From NCBI GenBank assembly GCA_023426245.1, contig JAFABB010000002.1, positions 62,001-126,000 of the forward strand: DNA of 64,000 nucleotides, given 5' to 3'. This document shows positions 8,950-18,047 of the stretch, piece by piece. The position numbers and the translations under genes are program-made. The DNA is from Bacillota bacterium. Lineage in GTDB: Bacteria > Bacillota > UBA4882 > UBA8346. The notes beneath the pieces are model-generated. The model made no database searches and was not told where the DNA came from. It worked only from the letters and a program-made list of their open reading frames with translations. Numbering within the stretch: position 1 is the stretch's first letter; each line of letters opens with the position of its first letter.

Positions 8950-10236
8950 TTGAAACGTTTAGGTAAACTCTGTTTTTTGCTTGGTATGGTTTTGGTTGTA
9001 TTGTTCAATTGCTTGGCCTTTGCAGAGTCTCAAACCACCCTGCGGTTTATGTGGTGGGGCGGTGAAACCAGGCATAAAGCGACCATGGATGCTATCGCTT
9101 TATACATGAAGAAAAATCCCAATATTAAAATCATCGGGGAATACGGTGGCTTTGATGGTTACCAGCAAAAGCTGCTCACCCAATTGGTGGGAGGAACAGG
9201 CGCCGATATCGTTCAAATTGACCAGCCCTGGGTCGCCCAGTTAATGTCGCAGGATGATTTATTTGTTAATCTTTACACTGCCAAAGGGCTTCAATTATCG
9301 GGATTCGACAAGAATTTTCTCAAGAACCAGTGTGAATGGGAAGGCAAACTGGTAGGATTGCCGACCGGGTTGAATGGCTTAATTTACGCCACCAATACCA
9401 CTTTTATGGCTAAATATCATATCTCCCTGAAAACCCAATGGAATTGGGACAATTTGCTGGAAACCGGAACCAAAGTTCATCAGCAAAATAAAAATGACTA
9501 TTTGATGGATATGGACCTTACCCAGGTCGAACAAATGATCATGATGTATGTCAAACAACACTCCGGGGCAAAGCAATGGGTGAATTCCGACTATACCCCG
9601 GGTTTTGACAGAAAATCCCTGGGCCAAGCCTTCGGTTATTATCAAAAATTGTTGCAAAGCGGTACGCTGGTGCCTTTAAAAGATTCGATTTTATTTAATT
9701 TAAAACCGGAGCAAAATCCAAAATGGCCTGCCGGACAAATCGGTATGAATTCCACTTTCGACTCCACGCTACCCCAATTTTATCTTGGCGGGAAACTCAA
9801 AATCGATGTCATGTTACCGCCGGTGATGAAGGGTGCCAAGAGTACCGGAATCACGATGCGCCCCTCTCAAATGCTGGCGGTTAACAAAAAATCATCTCAT
9901 GTGAAAGAAGCTGCCAAATTTTTAAGCTGGTTCTTCAATAATTCCCAAGCGCTGGTTGCATTAAAAACCGAACGGGGTATTCCGGCAACCACTGCAGGCT
10001 TGAAGGTTTTGGAAAAGCAAAACCTTCTTGATCCCAATATGGCCAAAGGAGTCAATTTAGCCCTTAAAAATGCCGGAATACCGGAAAATCCTCTTACCGG
10101 AAATGAAGAATTAAATACTACTTTCCAGGAGTATATTCAGAAAGTGGGCTTCGGTGTTCTCAGCCCGGATGATGCTGCCGAGCGGATGCTGAAAGATTAT
10201 CAATCAAAATTAACGGAATTAAAGGCCCAAAAGTAA
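8950..10236 (+). CDS. ABC sugar transporter substrate-binding protein (family 1)
   Basis: Extracytoplasmic solute-binding protein of a MalEFG/LplABC-type importer, about 428 aa. I choose TTG 8950 over an upstream in-frame start at 8908 because GGAGGG lies 7 nt before it and the signal peptide then starts properly (KRLGKLCFLLGMVLVV, cleavage after AFA-ES). The mature protein begins TLRFMWWGG with the family pattern GFDGYQQKLLTQLVGGTGADIVQID. Aromatic-rich ligand cleft (WWGG, WDNLLETG). No lipobox Cys is obvious. First gene of the operon with two permeases and a GH4 enzyme. Confidence 0.9.
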   Translation: MKRLGKLCFLLGMVLVVLFNCLAFAESQTTLRFMWWGGETRHKATMDAIALYMKKNPNIKIIGEYGGFDGYQQKLLTQLVGGTGADIVQIDQPWVAQLMSQDDLFVNLYTAKGLQLSGFDKNFLKNQCEWEGKLVGLPTGLNGLIYATNTTFMAKYHISLKTQWNWDNLLETGTKVHQQNKNDYLMDMDLTQVEQMIMMYVKQHSGAKQWVNSDYTPGFDRKSLGQAFGYYQKLLQSGTLVPLKDSILFNLKPEQNPKWPAGQIGMNSTFDSTLPQFYLGGKLKIDVMLPPVMKGAKSTGITMRPSQMLAVNKKSSHVKEAAKFLSWFFNNSQALVALKTERGIPATTAGLKVLEKQNLLDPNMAKGVNLALKNAGIPENPLTGNEELNTTFQEYIQKVGFGVLSPDDAAERMLKDYQSKLTELKAQK

Positions 10237-10275
10237 ATACTAAATCCTAAAACCCAAACCGGGAAATCCAGGAAA

Positions 10276-10323
10276 GAGGCTGTCCCAAAAGGAAAAGTTA
10301 CTTTTTTGGCAGCCTCTTCTTTT
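10276..10323 (+). terminator. Stem-loop between binding-protein and permease genes
   Basis: GAGGCTG (10276-10282) pairs with CAGCCTC (10310-10316); the stem continues with CC/GG and AAAAG/CTTTT, then TTCTTTT follows. In this position it probably causes partial termination or protects the 3' end, giving more binding protein than permease. The outer sequence resembles the arms of the palindromic region at 53150-53297. Confidence 0.65.
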
Positions 10324-10350
10324 AGAACTTCCTGGGAAATGGAGGAAACA

Positions 10351-11265
10351 ATGTCTACAATGGCTCCAGGAAGTAAACTAAAAAAAACCAGCCACAATTA
10401 TATCGGCTTGTTATATATTGCTCCCTGGCTGATTGGTTTTTTAACCTTGCAGCTTTATCCCTTCCTTAGTTCGCTTTATTACTCTTTTACCGATCTGAAT
10501 TTATTTAGGACGCCCCATGTCATCGGATTCCAAAATTATATTCAAATGTTTACCGCCAATCAGGATTTTTGGCAATCCTTCAAAGTGACTCTGCTCTATG
10601 TATTAGCTGCCGTACCGGCTAAAATTATCTTTTCTTTAATCGTGGCGATGATTATGAATCAAAAATTACGGGGGATCAATTTCTTTCGGACCATCTACTA
10701 TCTCCCGTCGATCTTGGGGGGCAGCGTTGCCTTGGCCATCCTTTGGAAATTGTTATTTATGCAACAGGGCGTAATCAACTATTACCTCGGGTTTCTAGGC
10801 ATTCCCGCCTATAATTGGCTGGGTGATCCGAATATGGCTTTATCCACCATCAGTTTGTTGCAGTTATGGCAATTTGGTTCGGCAATGGTGCTATTTCTGG
10901 CGGCTCTGAAACAAATCCCCGGGGAATTGTATGAAGCCGGTAAAGTCGACGGCGCCTCGCGGATCCGGATGTTTTTCCATATCACACTGCCCCAGTTGAC
11001 CCCGATTATATTATTCAATCTGGTTATGCAAACGGTCAACGCGTTTCAAGAATTCACCGCCGCTTTTGTAATCACCAACGGCGGTCCCATGAAGGCAACT
11101 TATTTATATGGTTACATGATTTGGCAATACGGTTTTAGCTTTATGAAAATGGGATACACTGCGGCTTTATCCTGGGTTCTGTTTATCGTGGTGATGATTT
11201 TTACCATGATTATTTTCCGTTCTTCCTCACTATGGGTCCATTACGAAGATGCAGGTGATTTTTGA
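10351..11265 (+). CDS. ABC sugar transporter permease (MalF/UgpA type)
   Basis: 304 aa inner-membrane permease. Start ATG 10351 is chosen because GGAGG at 10341-10345 precedes it. Six predicted membrane segments; the EAA loop that contacts the ATPase reads EAGKVDGASRIRMFFHITLPQLTP near residue 195. Followed by the second permease with a TGATG overlap. No ATP-binding subunit is encoded nearby, as usual for carbohydrate importers that share an MsmK-like ATPase. Confidence 0.93.
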   Translation: MSTMAPGSKLKKTSHNYIGLLYIAPWLIGFLTLQLYPFLSSLYYSFTDLNLFRTPHVIGFQNYIQMFTANQDFWQSFKVTLLYVLAAVPAKIIFSLIVAMIMNQKLRGINFFRTIYYLPSILGGSVALAILWKLLFMQQGVINYYLGFLGIPAYNWLGDPNMALSTISLLQLWQFGSAMVLFLAALKQIPGELYEAGKVDGASRIRMFFHITLPQLTPIILFNLVMQTVNAFQEFTAAFVITNGGPMKATYLYGYMIWQYGFSFMKMGYTAALSWVLFIVVMIFTMIIFRSSSLWVHYEDAGDF

Positions 11266-12101
11266 TGAAAAATATGATGAAAAACACTGTCACCTACCTA
11301 TTAATCAGTTTTCTGGGATTACTGATGATTTACCCGTTATTATGGCTGATCAGCGGTTCATTCAAAACCAATGATGAAATTTTCACCGTGTTCTCGCTGA
11401 TTCCATCGCATGTGAGCTTAAAGCCTTACATTGACGGATGGATAGGAATCGGACAACAGACTTATAGCCAATTTTTTCTCAATACGCTGCAAATGGTCTT
11501 GCCTTCCCTATTTTTCAATTTACTGGCCAGTTTTTTAGTGGCTTACGGCTTTTCCCGTTTCCGCTTCCCTTTGAAAAAAGTCTTTTTTGCTTTGATGATT
11601 TCCACCTTAATGCTGCCAAAAACGGTGATTATCATTCCCCGATACATGCTTTTTAAAAATCTCGGCTGGTTAGACAGTTATCTGCCGTTTTATATCCCGG
11701 CTTTACTGGCCACGCAATCATTTTTCATTTTTATGCTGATTCAATTCATGCGGGGACTTCCGCGCGAACTGGATGAATCGGCCGTAATCGACGGATGCAA
11801 CTCATTTCAGATCCTTTTCCGTATTTTGCTGCCTCTATCGAAGCCGGCGCTCTTTTCCGCGGCCATATTCGATTTTATCTGGCAATGGAATGATTTTTTC
11901 AATCCCTTAATCTATATCAGCAGTGTTGCCAAATATCCGCTGGCACTGGGATTGCGGATTGATCTTGATGTGGGAGCCGCCGTTAATTGGGGTCAGGTTA
12001 TGGCAATGTCGGTTGTTACGATGATTCCGCCGATTTTAATCTTCTTCTTTGCCCAGAAATACTTTGTCGAAGGCATCGCGACCACAGGGTTAAAGGGATA
12101 A
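11265..12101 (+). CDS. ABC sugar transporter permease (MalG/UgpE type)
   Basis: About 278 aa, six membrane segments. EAA loop reads ELDESAVIDGCNSFQILFRILLPLSKPA near residue 170. The ATG at 11265 overlaps the previous stop (TGATG); a TTG codon directly before it and an ATG at 11274 are alternatives. Forms the importer with the preceding two genes. Confidence 0.93.
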   Translation: MKNMMKNTVTYLLISFLGLLMIYPLLWLISGSFKTNDEIFTVFSLIPSHVSLKPYIDGWIGIGQQTYSQFFLNTLQMVLPSLFFNLLASFLVAYGFSRFRFPLKKVFFALMISTLMLPKTVIIIPRYMLFKNLGWLDSYLPFYIPALLATQSFFIFMLIQFMRGLPRELDESAVIDGCNSFQILFRILLPLSKPALFSAAIFDFIWQWNDFFNPLIYISSVAKYPLALGLRIDLDVGAAVNWGQVMAMSVVTMIPPILIFFFAQKYFVEGIATTGLKG

Positions 12102-12128
12102 TCATTTTATACAAGCGAGGAAAAAACG

Positions 12129-13514
12129 ATGAAATATGCTGTTCAAAAAGTAACGGATATCCAAATCGCATACATTGGCGGGGGATCCAGGTTATGGGCC
12201 TGGAAATTGATGTCCGACTTAGCCTTGGAAGAAAAATTGGCCGGAACGGTCAAACTCTACGATATTGATTTCACCGCCGCCGCTGAAAATGAGAATTTCG
12301 GCAATCTGTTGTCAAAGCGGCCAAAAACGCTGGGTAAGTGGCATTACCAGGCTGTCAAAACATTGAAGGAAGCATTAACCGGAGCCGATTTTGTAATCAT
12401 TTCGATTCAGCCCGGTACTTTTCAAGAAATGGCTTCCGATGTGCATCTCCCTGAAAAATACGGAATTTATCAGTCTGTCGGGGATACCTGCGGCCCCGGA
12501 GGCCTGGTCAGAGCGCTCAGGACCATTCCCGTCTATGCCCAGTTCGCCGAAAACATCCGGGAATATGCCCCAAAAGCCTGGGTAATCAACTATACCAACC
12601 CCATGACCCTTTGCACCCGGACGTTATATGAAGTTTTTCCGGAAATCAAGGCCTTTGGTTGCTGTCATGAGGTCTTCGGCACCCAGGAATTACTGGCTGC
12701 AATGATGCAAGATATGCTCAATATCAGTGTTGGGCGGGATGAAATTAAGACAAACGTATTGGGAATTAATCATTTTACTTGGATTAACCAGGCCTATTGC
12801 CGGGGGATTGATTTGTTTCCATTATACCGGGAATTTGCCGCCAAATATTATGAAACCGGCTTCCGTATTCCGGGTGAGGAAGAATGGAACGCTTCGCCCT
12901 TCCGTTTCGCCCACCGGATCAAATTTGACCTTTTCAGACGGTATGGGGTGATTGCCGCCGCCGGAGACCGCCATTTGGCCGAATTTCTCCCGCCTTGGTA
13001 TCTGAAAGATCCCCAGACCGTAAAAGATTGGAAATTCAATTTAACCACTGTGGATTTCCGCATCGCCAGGCAGGAAGGATTTGACGCCCAACGGCGCCGG
13101 ATCATTTCCGGAGCGGAAGAGTTTCCATTGGAACCCTCCGGCGAGGAAGGGGTTAAGCAGATTAAAGCCCTGGTGGGATTGGGAGAGATGGTCACCAATC
13201 TCAACTTCCCCAATCACGGCCAGCTGAAAGGGATTCCTGAAGGAGCTGTCGTGGAAACCAATGCGTATCTCAGCGACAATTCGATTCAACCGGTGCTGGC
13301 CGGTGAGTTGCCTGCCGACATCCAAAGCCTGGTCACCCGGCAAGTATACAATCAAGCGACCATTCTCAAAGCAGGGCTGAAAAAGGACCCGGATCTGGCC
13401 TTCCATGCCTTTATCAACGATCCGCTGGTCAATCTCCCTCTGCCTGATGCCCAAAAACTTTTTCAGGAAATGCTTCAAAACACCCGGCAATATCTTCCCG
13501 GTTGGAAGTTTTAA
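12129..13514 (+). CDS. Glycoside hydrolase family 4 enzyme (alpha-glycosidase or alpha-galacturonidase)
   Basis: NAD- and metal-dependent intracellular glycosidase, 461 aa. Rossmann start IAYIGGGSRLWAWKL; GDTCGPGGLVRALRTIP; YTNPM with N157; CHEV at 179-182 (metal ligand Cys179). The four-residue motif starting at that Cys sorts GH4 subfamilies. CHEV is not the CHSV of alpha-galactosidases, nor the CDMP or CNVP of phospho-glycosidases. From memory it occurs in alpha-glucosidase and LplD alpha-galacturonidase branches. Neighbours match the lpl layout (binding protein, two permeases, YesMN-type regulators), so uptake and cleavage of oligogalacturonides is plausible but unproven. Ribosome binding site GAGG 8 nt before ATG. 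Confidence 0.9.
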   Translation: MKYAVQKVTDIQIAYIGGGSRLWAWKLMSDLALEEKLAGTVKLYDIDFTAAAENENFGNLLSKRPKTLGKWHYQAVKTLKEALTGADFVIISIQPGTFQEMASDVHLPEKYGIYQSVGDTCGPGGLVRALRTIPVYAQFAENIREYAPKAWVINYTNPMTLCTRTLYEVFPEIKAFGCCHEVFGTQELLAAMMQDMLNISVGRDEIKTNVLGINHFTWINQAYCRGIDLFPLYREFAAKYYETGFRIPGEEEWNASPFRFAHRIKFDLFRRYGVIAAAGDRHLAEFLPPWYLKDPQTVKDWKFNLTTVDFRIARQEGFDAQRRRIISGAEEFPLEPSGEEGVKQIKALVGLGEMVTNLNFPNHGQLKGIPEGAVVETNAYLSDNSIQPVLAGELPADIQSLVTRQVYNQATILKAGLKKDPDLAFHAFINDPLVNLPLPDAQKLFQEMLQNTRQYLPGWKF

Positions 13515-13567
13515 AGAGTTTGCATCCCATGAAGTATATTGGGATGGAAAGAAAGAATGAAAACGAA

Positions 13568-13611
13568 TTTTTTAACCGGCAGCCTCCGTTGGGGAGAACT
13601 GCCGGTTTTAA
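13568..13611 (+). terminator. Bidirectional terminator between convergent genes
   Basis: AACCGGCAG (13574-13582) and CTGCCGGTT (13599-13607) form a perfect 9-bp stem, with a T run on the right and an AATTTTTT run on the left. It separates the GH4 gene from the convergent gene at 13672. Confidence 0.8.
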
Positions 13612-13671
13612 TGAGACCTGCAACCCTGATTCACCGTTTACGAATGGTTATTTATTGTTATCGAAAACATT

Positions 13672-14070
13672 TTAACGGTTTTTAAGGCTGTCCCAGGCAT
13701 CCACAATGCCCTTTTTAACAGTCTTGGCTGCCTTTTTGGTTTCGGTTCCCACTTTCCTGGCGCCGCCGGCCACTCCATGTCCCACCGTTCCGGCGGTTTT
13801 CCTGGTTTCACTCTTTACTTCCCTGGCGCCACGAACGACTTCATGGCCTACCTTTCCGGCTGTCCGCTTGGTGGTGCCTTTGGCGCCCCGAAAGAAATCC
13901 ACAATTCCTTCTTTCATAGAAATAAAAATTTCCCTGGGACTCTGGTTGGCGGTTCCTAAAAAAACGGCTGGTTTTTTTGGGGAAGCGGAGGCATTGGCAA
14001 CGCCGGCCAACGGGACCAGCAAAAAAACACCCAGTAAAGCAACAAACAAAATGGATAACTTATGTCTCAT
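13672..14070 (-). CDS. Small secreted Ala/Lys-rich repeat protein, unknown function
   Basis: Not recognised. 132 aa from ATG 14070, chosen because GGAGG lies 9 nt upstream; longer in-frame starts lack one. A signal peptide (RHKLSILFVALLGVFLLVPLAG, cleavage about ANA-SA) is followed by a charged helical part with two 22-residue repeats (KRTAGKVGHEVVRGAREVKSET-like, then RKTAGTVGHGVAGGARKVGTET-like; 13 of 22 identical) and a degenerate third. The periodicity and Lys/Glu/Ala content resemble LEA/apolipoprotein-like amphipathic helices. Could be an envelope-associated stress protein. Confidence 0.7.
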   Translation of the reverse strand: MRHKLSILFVALLGVFLLVPLAGVANASASPKKPAVFLGTANQSPREIFISMKEGIVDFFRGAKGTTKRTAGKVGHEVVRGAREVKSETRKTAGTVGHGVAGGARKVGTETKKAAKTVKKGIVDAWDSLKNR

Positions 14071-14272
14071 AGCGATCTTCCTCCGGCTTGCTTTCTTGCT
14101 TTTATTATACAGACGGATATTGAAATTGTACATATGGAAAAAACATTTACCGGAGGTGCTTCAGCCGATTCAAAATTCCAAAGCTCAAAACGGGCCCGTT
14201 TTCAAACGATTGATCCTAAAAATAGCCTTGCGGACATTTGCATATATTGAAACTTGAAACATAGCATTGAAT

Positions 14273-14698
14273 ATGGAACTTTCTAATTACCTGAGCACGG
14301 TTTTTTCAGGAATCGTCACCGGAGTCACACTATTGTTGGTTTCCCAAAGAATAGACACCATTCAAGAAAATAAACGGTGCCGTTCGCTCATGGCCTTTCT
14401 GCGTTTGGAAATCATGAATAACTACCGGTTAATCAACGAATGGACTCCTGCTTCCAAACACCTCCCCAAACTGGAAGACAATGTATGGGAAAAAGTGAAT
14501 ACTGAAATCATCAATAAACTGCCGTTTGTTCTCACAAACCATTTGATTGTGCATTACTATTTCATACGAAACTCCGCTGATTTACTGCCGGCCAGTCTGC
14601 CAAAGGAATTGGAACGCCAAAAGAACCGCATGAAATTTTTAATCAAGAGGCTGCAAAAATTTTCAAAAGAAACGGCTCAAAATATTGCCGGAAATTAG
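14273..14698 (+). CDS. Hypothetical membrane-anchored protein
   Basis: About 141 aa. One N-terminal hydrophobic segment (STVFSGIVTGVTLLLVSQRI), then a basic, mostly helical soluble part (LMAFLRLEIMNNYRLINEW, IINKLPFVLTNHLIVHYYF). No family recognised. Start is weakly supported: ATG 14273 has no strong ribosome binding site and an in-frame TTG lies at 14267. Ends with a 4-bp convergent overlap with the next gene. Confidence 0.55.
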   Translation: MELSNYLSTVFSGIVTGVTLLLVSQRIDTIQENKRCRSLMAFLRLEIMNNYRLINEWTPASKHLPKLEDNVWEKVNTEIINKLPFVLTNHLIVHYYFIRNSADLLPASLPKELERQKNRMKFLIKRLQKFSKETAQNIAGN

Positions 14699-15039
14699 TT
14701 TTGCGATATCACCGGGCCTAAAATACACCACTTGACGCCGGAGTTAAAAACGACCACATCATTGGTGGCGTTTTCGATACTGCCGATGATTTTTTCTTTC
14801 AACAAAGACCCTTGAAACCGGATTCTAAAACGCCAGATTCCGTCTTCATCATAACAGAAACTCAATAAACTCCCATCCGAGAAGGCAATATACAAACACT
14901 CACACGGTGAATCAACCGGCAAGAGTTTCCCCGGAGTAAACTCGTCATTCAAATCGCCTTCCACATAAATAATATCATCCGAGCAGCCCGATAAGATCAA
15001 ACCTGCAGGGACATATTCTTTCATCTGCACTCTGCCCAT
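14695..15039 (-). CDS. Hypothetical cytoplasmic protein
   Basis: 114 aa. Mixed beta-strand pattern with no signal peptide or membrane segment; block ECLYIAFSDGSLLSFCYDEDGIWRFRI looks like a small beta-sandwich. GGAGG 6 nt before ATG supports it as a real gene. Family not recognised. Confidence 0.65.
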   Translation of the reverse strand: MGRVQMKEYVPAGLILSGCSDDIIYVEGDLNDEFTPGKLLPVDSPCECLYIAFSDGSLLSFCYDEDGIWRFRIRFQGSLLKEKIIGSIENATNDVVVFNSGVKWCILGPVISQN

Positions 15040-15523
15040 ATCGTACCTCCATTTCTTTAAACATTGATCTTGGTTTTAGCGGAGGATTTCCACACTGCGC
15101 CATTGTTTTACGTATATCGGATACGATTTCTTCTCCATAGAATCCGCATTTCCTGATACTACAGTTTATGTGACATTTTAAAAACCTGTGTTGGCCCCAT
15201 AGGCATTGAGGGCGGTAGGCAATATCTAAGGAAAGCGCCCGGGTAAACTCTTGTTCCAAACGACCCAGGATAATTTGGTAAAGCAATTCAATCAAATCTT
15301 GGAGCCGGAATTTCCTGACCGGCCGTTGGTTTTCAGAATGGCGATATGACACCCCGGGCGGTGACTAAAGGAGTATCACTACATTCCGCATATGGGCAAA
15401 TTGATAGACGCCCAAAAGATTGCTATAATATAAGAAATTATGGCTCGGTGATGAAAACCGTGGTTTTCCTCTTTCCCGGTTAAGCCGTCCAAAGATTGTG
15501 AGGGATGGGTCACGAAGAAATGG
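15040..15523. other. Region without a supported gene
   Basis: A minus-strand open frame 14975-15352 (GTG start, 125 codons) contains protein-like stretches (RLQDLIELLYQIILGRLEQEF) but overlaps the well-supported gene at 14695-15039 by 65 bp and has no clear ribosome binding site. It may be a decayed gene. Nothing else is recognisable. Confidence 0.35.
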
Positions 15524-16564
15524 TTGGTAATCGTTATTGCTTTGCTCATAATGTCGGTGATAGCCGTCAGTTGCTGCGCTCTGACCAAAAACGGTTCAGC
15601 GAAACCGCACCCTTTGACTGCCCAGGCGCAGCCGGAGAATTATGTCTTTTTCAATTTAAACCGCACGGGAATAAAAAAAGCGGAATTTTATGATTCCAAG
15701 CAATTTAAAGGGGCTCAAATCAAGTATACCTGGAAAAGCTTGGAACAGCCGAGGGATGTCTATGATTTTTCCGCCATCGAAGAGGATTTGAACTTCTTAG
15801 CGGCTAAAGGAAAAAAGCTTTTTATTCAAATCCAGGATGTTTCCTTCGATCCGAACATCATCAACGTTCCGGATTACATCGTAAAAGATCCGCAGTTTCA
15901 CGGGGGCGCCAATTTACAGTATGAATTCACCGGTGACAAGGACGGTAACGCCAAAAAAGCCGGCTGGGTTGCAAGACGCTGGGACCCTGCCGTAGCCGCC
16001 CGTTTTCATAAACTTCTCAATGAGTTGGGACGGCGTTTTGATCAGCGGATTGCGGGGATAACTTTACCGGAAACGTCTGTCGATTTCGGTTCCACCGGAA
16101 AATATTATCCAACCGGTTTTTCGGCGGAAAAATACCGTCAGGCCATCATCGGCAATATGAAGGGGGCGCGTTTGGCTTTCAGGAAGTCGGTGATTATTCA
16201 ATATGCCAATTTTATGCCCGGCGAGTGGCTGCCCTGGGATGATAAGGGATATCTCGCATCCGTCTTCGAATATGCCAAAACCATTCATATCGGGATCGGC
16301 GGGCCGGACATCATTCCTTACCGGAAAAGCCAAATGAACCACAACTATCATTTTGCCCCTAAATATCAGGGATCATTAACTCTGGGATATGCGGTCCAGG
16401 AAGGAAATTATGACCAACTCAACGCCAAAACCGGCCGGCGGGTCTCGGTTCCGGAAATATATGATTTTGCGGCAAATTATCTAAAAGCCGATTATATATT
16501 CTGGTATCCGCAGGAACCCTATTTTTCGCGGGATCTCAAACCGTTTCTCCGCCGCATTCATTAA
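15524..16564 (+). CDS. Secreted lipoprotein with glycosidase-like TIM-barrel features
   Basis: 346 aa from a TTG start. N-terminal hydrophobic segment ends SVIAVSCCAL, a plausible lipobox with Cys17 or Cys18, so it is probably membrane-anchored. The rest follows a beta/alpha-barrel glycosidase pattern: FKGAQIKYTWKSLEQPRDVYDFSAIEEDLNFLAAKGKKLFIQIQD resembles GH42/GH5-type barrels, ITLPETSVDF near 180 could hold an acid/base Glu, and FWYPQEPYF sits near the end. Specific family not recognised. No other start is available in frame nearby. Confidence 0.65.
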   Translation: MVIVIALLIMSVIAVSCCALTKNGSAKPHPLTAQAQPENYVFFNLNRTGIKKAEFYDSKQFKGAQIKYTWKSLEQPRDVYDFSAIEEDLNFLAAKGKKLFIQIQDVSFDPNIINVPDYIVKDPQFHGGANLQYEFTGDKDGNAKKAGWVARRWDPAVAARFHKLLNELGRRFDQRIAGITLPETSVDFGSTGKYYPTGFSAEKYRQAIIGNMKGARLAFRKSVIIQYANFMPGEWLPWDDKGYLASVFEYAKTIHIGIGGPDIIPYRKSQMNHNYHFAPKYQGSLTLGYAVQEGNYDQLNAKTGRRVSVPEIYDFAANYLKADYIFWYPQEPYFSRDLKPFLRRIH

Positions 16565-17218
16565 GCAGCGCCTCACTGTAGATTAGCTCTTCTGGGAATG
16601 AATTTCATGGGACAGGTCTTCTTTCTACCCCTATCCTCTCCCAAAATCCAGTCTATTTCTGGGGCTTTTGATTATTGCCTAAACATTCGTCTGAACCAGG
16701 ATTAAACGGATTTAACGGATAAAACGGATTTTAAAATCAGTGCCGGTAGATACATTCGATTTAAAAATATCGAGAGTGAATTTTTTTGCCAAGGTCTTTC
16801 GAATTTGGGGCGATGGGAGGCTTTAAATGCCTCCCACGACCGCTCTCCCACATTCAGGTGGAAGAGTAACCGATGGCGTTGGTGGATAGCTAACTGTGGT
16901 CGATCCTCATTCTTGGCCTCTATGGAGGCGCACTTTCTTCCTCAAGGGAGAAACGGGCTGCAATTCTGTTGGTCTTTGATTCTAAAGGCTTCGCAAGCTA
17001 AAACCTTCGTTCCTCCCTCAGGGAGGAAGCAAGATGGAGGGTTGACCCTACTTTTGGCATATTATCTTACAGTCTAAAACTACTGTCTTAGCCAAAGCCT
17101 TTAAATAAGTAACCGATGCCTTTGGATCCCAAAAGATTCTTGATGCCCTAAAATTGGTGTTATCTTCGGTGAATCAGGTATTACACTTTTATCTTTTCTA
17201 CTCCTTTTCCAACCATTG
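16565..17218. other. Gene-free stretch
   Basis: About 650 bp in which I see no supported gene. A plus-strand frame at 16805-17077 has low-complexity, non-protein-like composition. Short palindromes occur, for example CCTCCCTCAGGGAGG near 17012-17026. It is probably decayed DNA. Confidence 0.4.
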
Positions 17219-17503
17219 CTACCCAATAACCGTCGCACATATTATGTGCGCAAGATCCCATCCATCAGCGCCGCGCTGTAGATCAGCTCGTCGTGAGCGG
17301 CAGATCTGCGCAAACCAGACGTCGTCGTACTCCTCCAGCAATGCTTTCTCTTCCAGCGGTAATTTGGCGGCGGCCAGCTCCAGTAACTGATTTGGGCGCT
17401 CGCCTAAGTTTTTGTATTCGGGGTCGGCTTCAGCCTCGTCAGTAATTTGGTCCAGCCGGTCGAGGATAAATTTTTTGATGCCGAGATCTTTGTCGGTGAG
17501 CAT
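17219..17503 (-). pseudogene. Small helical protein with probable C-terminal frameshift
   Basis: The frame codes 94 aa: LTDKDLGIKKFILDRLDQI, then an Asp/Glu/Leu-rich helical stretch to DDVWFAQICRS near residue 70. After this the reading becomes basic and unlike the start. In the neighbouring frame the same DNA reads DELIYSAALMDGILRT and stops at 17242-17244, which looks like a natural C-terminus. A one-base indel around 17290-17300 is therefore likely. A strong AGGGGG ribosome binding site precedes the ATG. Family not recognised. Confidence 0.55.
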
Positions 17504-17567
17504 GGGATATACCCCCTAAAAATAAAGTCTTAATTTGTATTTGGGATTAAATGAATGCCGGTTTTTA

Positions 17568-17625
17568 TGGTCTTTCATTTATCGGCATCGTAAATAAGGC
17601 AACCCACCGACCACAATACTAGTCA
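17568..17625 (+). repeat. Degenerate copy of the 67-bp dispersed repeat
   Basis: TGGTCTTTCATTTATCGGCATCG... followed by ACCCACCGACCACAATACTAGTC matches the units at 18636-18836 (TGGTCATTCATTTTTAGGCGTC and GACCACAATACTGGTC) in the same order. Confidence 0.55.
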
Positions 17626-17734
17626 TAATCAATGGGAAGATTCCCAGTTGGAGAAGCAGAAAGACCGAGAATCCGTTGATTTTATTGAAAGCGGACTCAG
17701 ACGAAAAAAATAAACCCGCCGATGCCGCATCGGA

Positions 17735-17900
17735 CCCGCCGGGCTTATATTTCGAAATTCATTTTCACCGGATGTTCCGGCAGATGGTCGGGGGAACGGT
17801 CATAGAGTATATCAGAAAGCGTAGATTGGCGGAAGCGGCCGGGGAACTTAAATTATCTTCTTCCCTCATGAATCCCTGGAAATTGCGGCTGCGACCATGG
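17735..17900 (+). pseudogene. Remnant of an AraC-family DNA-binding domain
   Basis: The plus-strand reading contains FHRMFRQMVG and EYIRKRRLAEAAGEL, the junction of the two HTH motifs in AraC-family regulators (SRLFKK..G..P.EYIR.RRL..A). Upstream there is no start with a first HTH, and downstream the continuation (LEIAA) appears only in another frame. So this is a short decayed fragment, partly overlapped by the lipoprotein gene on the other strand. Confidence 0.55.
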
Positions 17901-18047
17901 TCCGGATTTTTTCACCACCCGGTTCTCTGGCGCTTTGGGACGGGTTGGCGCCGGACGGGTTTTATTTCCCCCGCTTAAATTACATCCATTCAGCGCCACC
18001 GCAATTACCAGCATCAAAGTAATTCCTAAAACCTTATAATTCTTCAA
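17853..18047 (-). CDS. Small lipoprotein, unknown function
   Basis: 64 aa from a TTG start with AAAGGA about 10 nt upstream. A signal peptide with Lys-rich start and the lipobox LNGC (Cys22) predicts a lipid-anchored protein of about 42 residues, rich in Pro, Arg and Lys. The C-terminal half overlaps the AraC remnant on the other strand, so the true 3' end may be altered. Confidence 0.5.
   Translation of the reverse strand: MKNYKVLGITLMLVIAVALNGCNLSGGNKTRPAPTRPKAPENRVVKKSGPWSQPQFPGIHEGRR

Noticed and set aside
14975..15352. 125-codon minus-strand frame
   Set aside because: Overlaps a better-supported gene by 65 bp, has a weak GTG start and no recognisable family; kept only as a note on the gap.
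16805..17077. 90-codon plus-strand frame
   Set aside because: Trp/Arg/Ser-rich, no ribosome binding site, no domain pattern.
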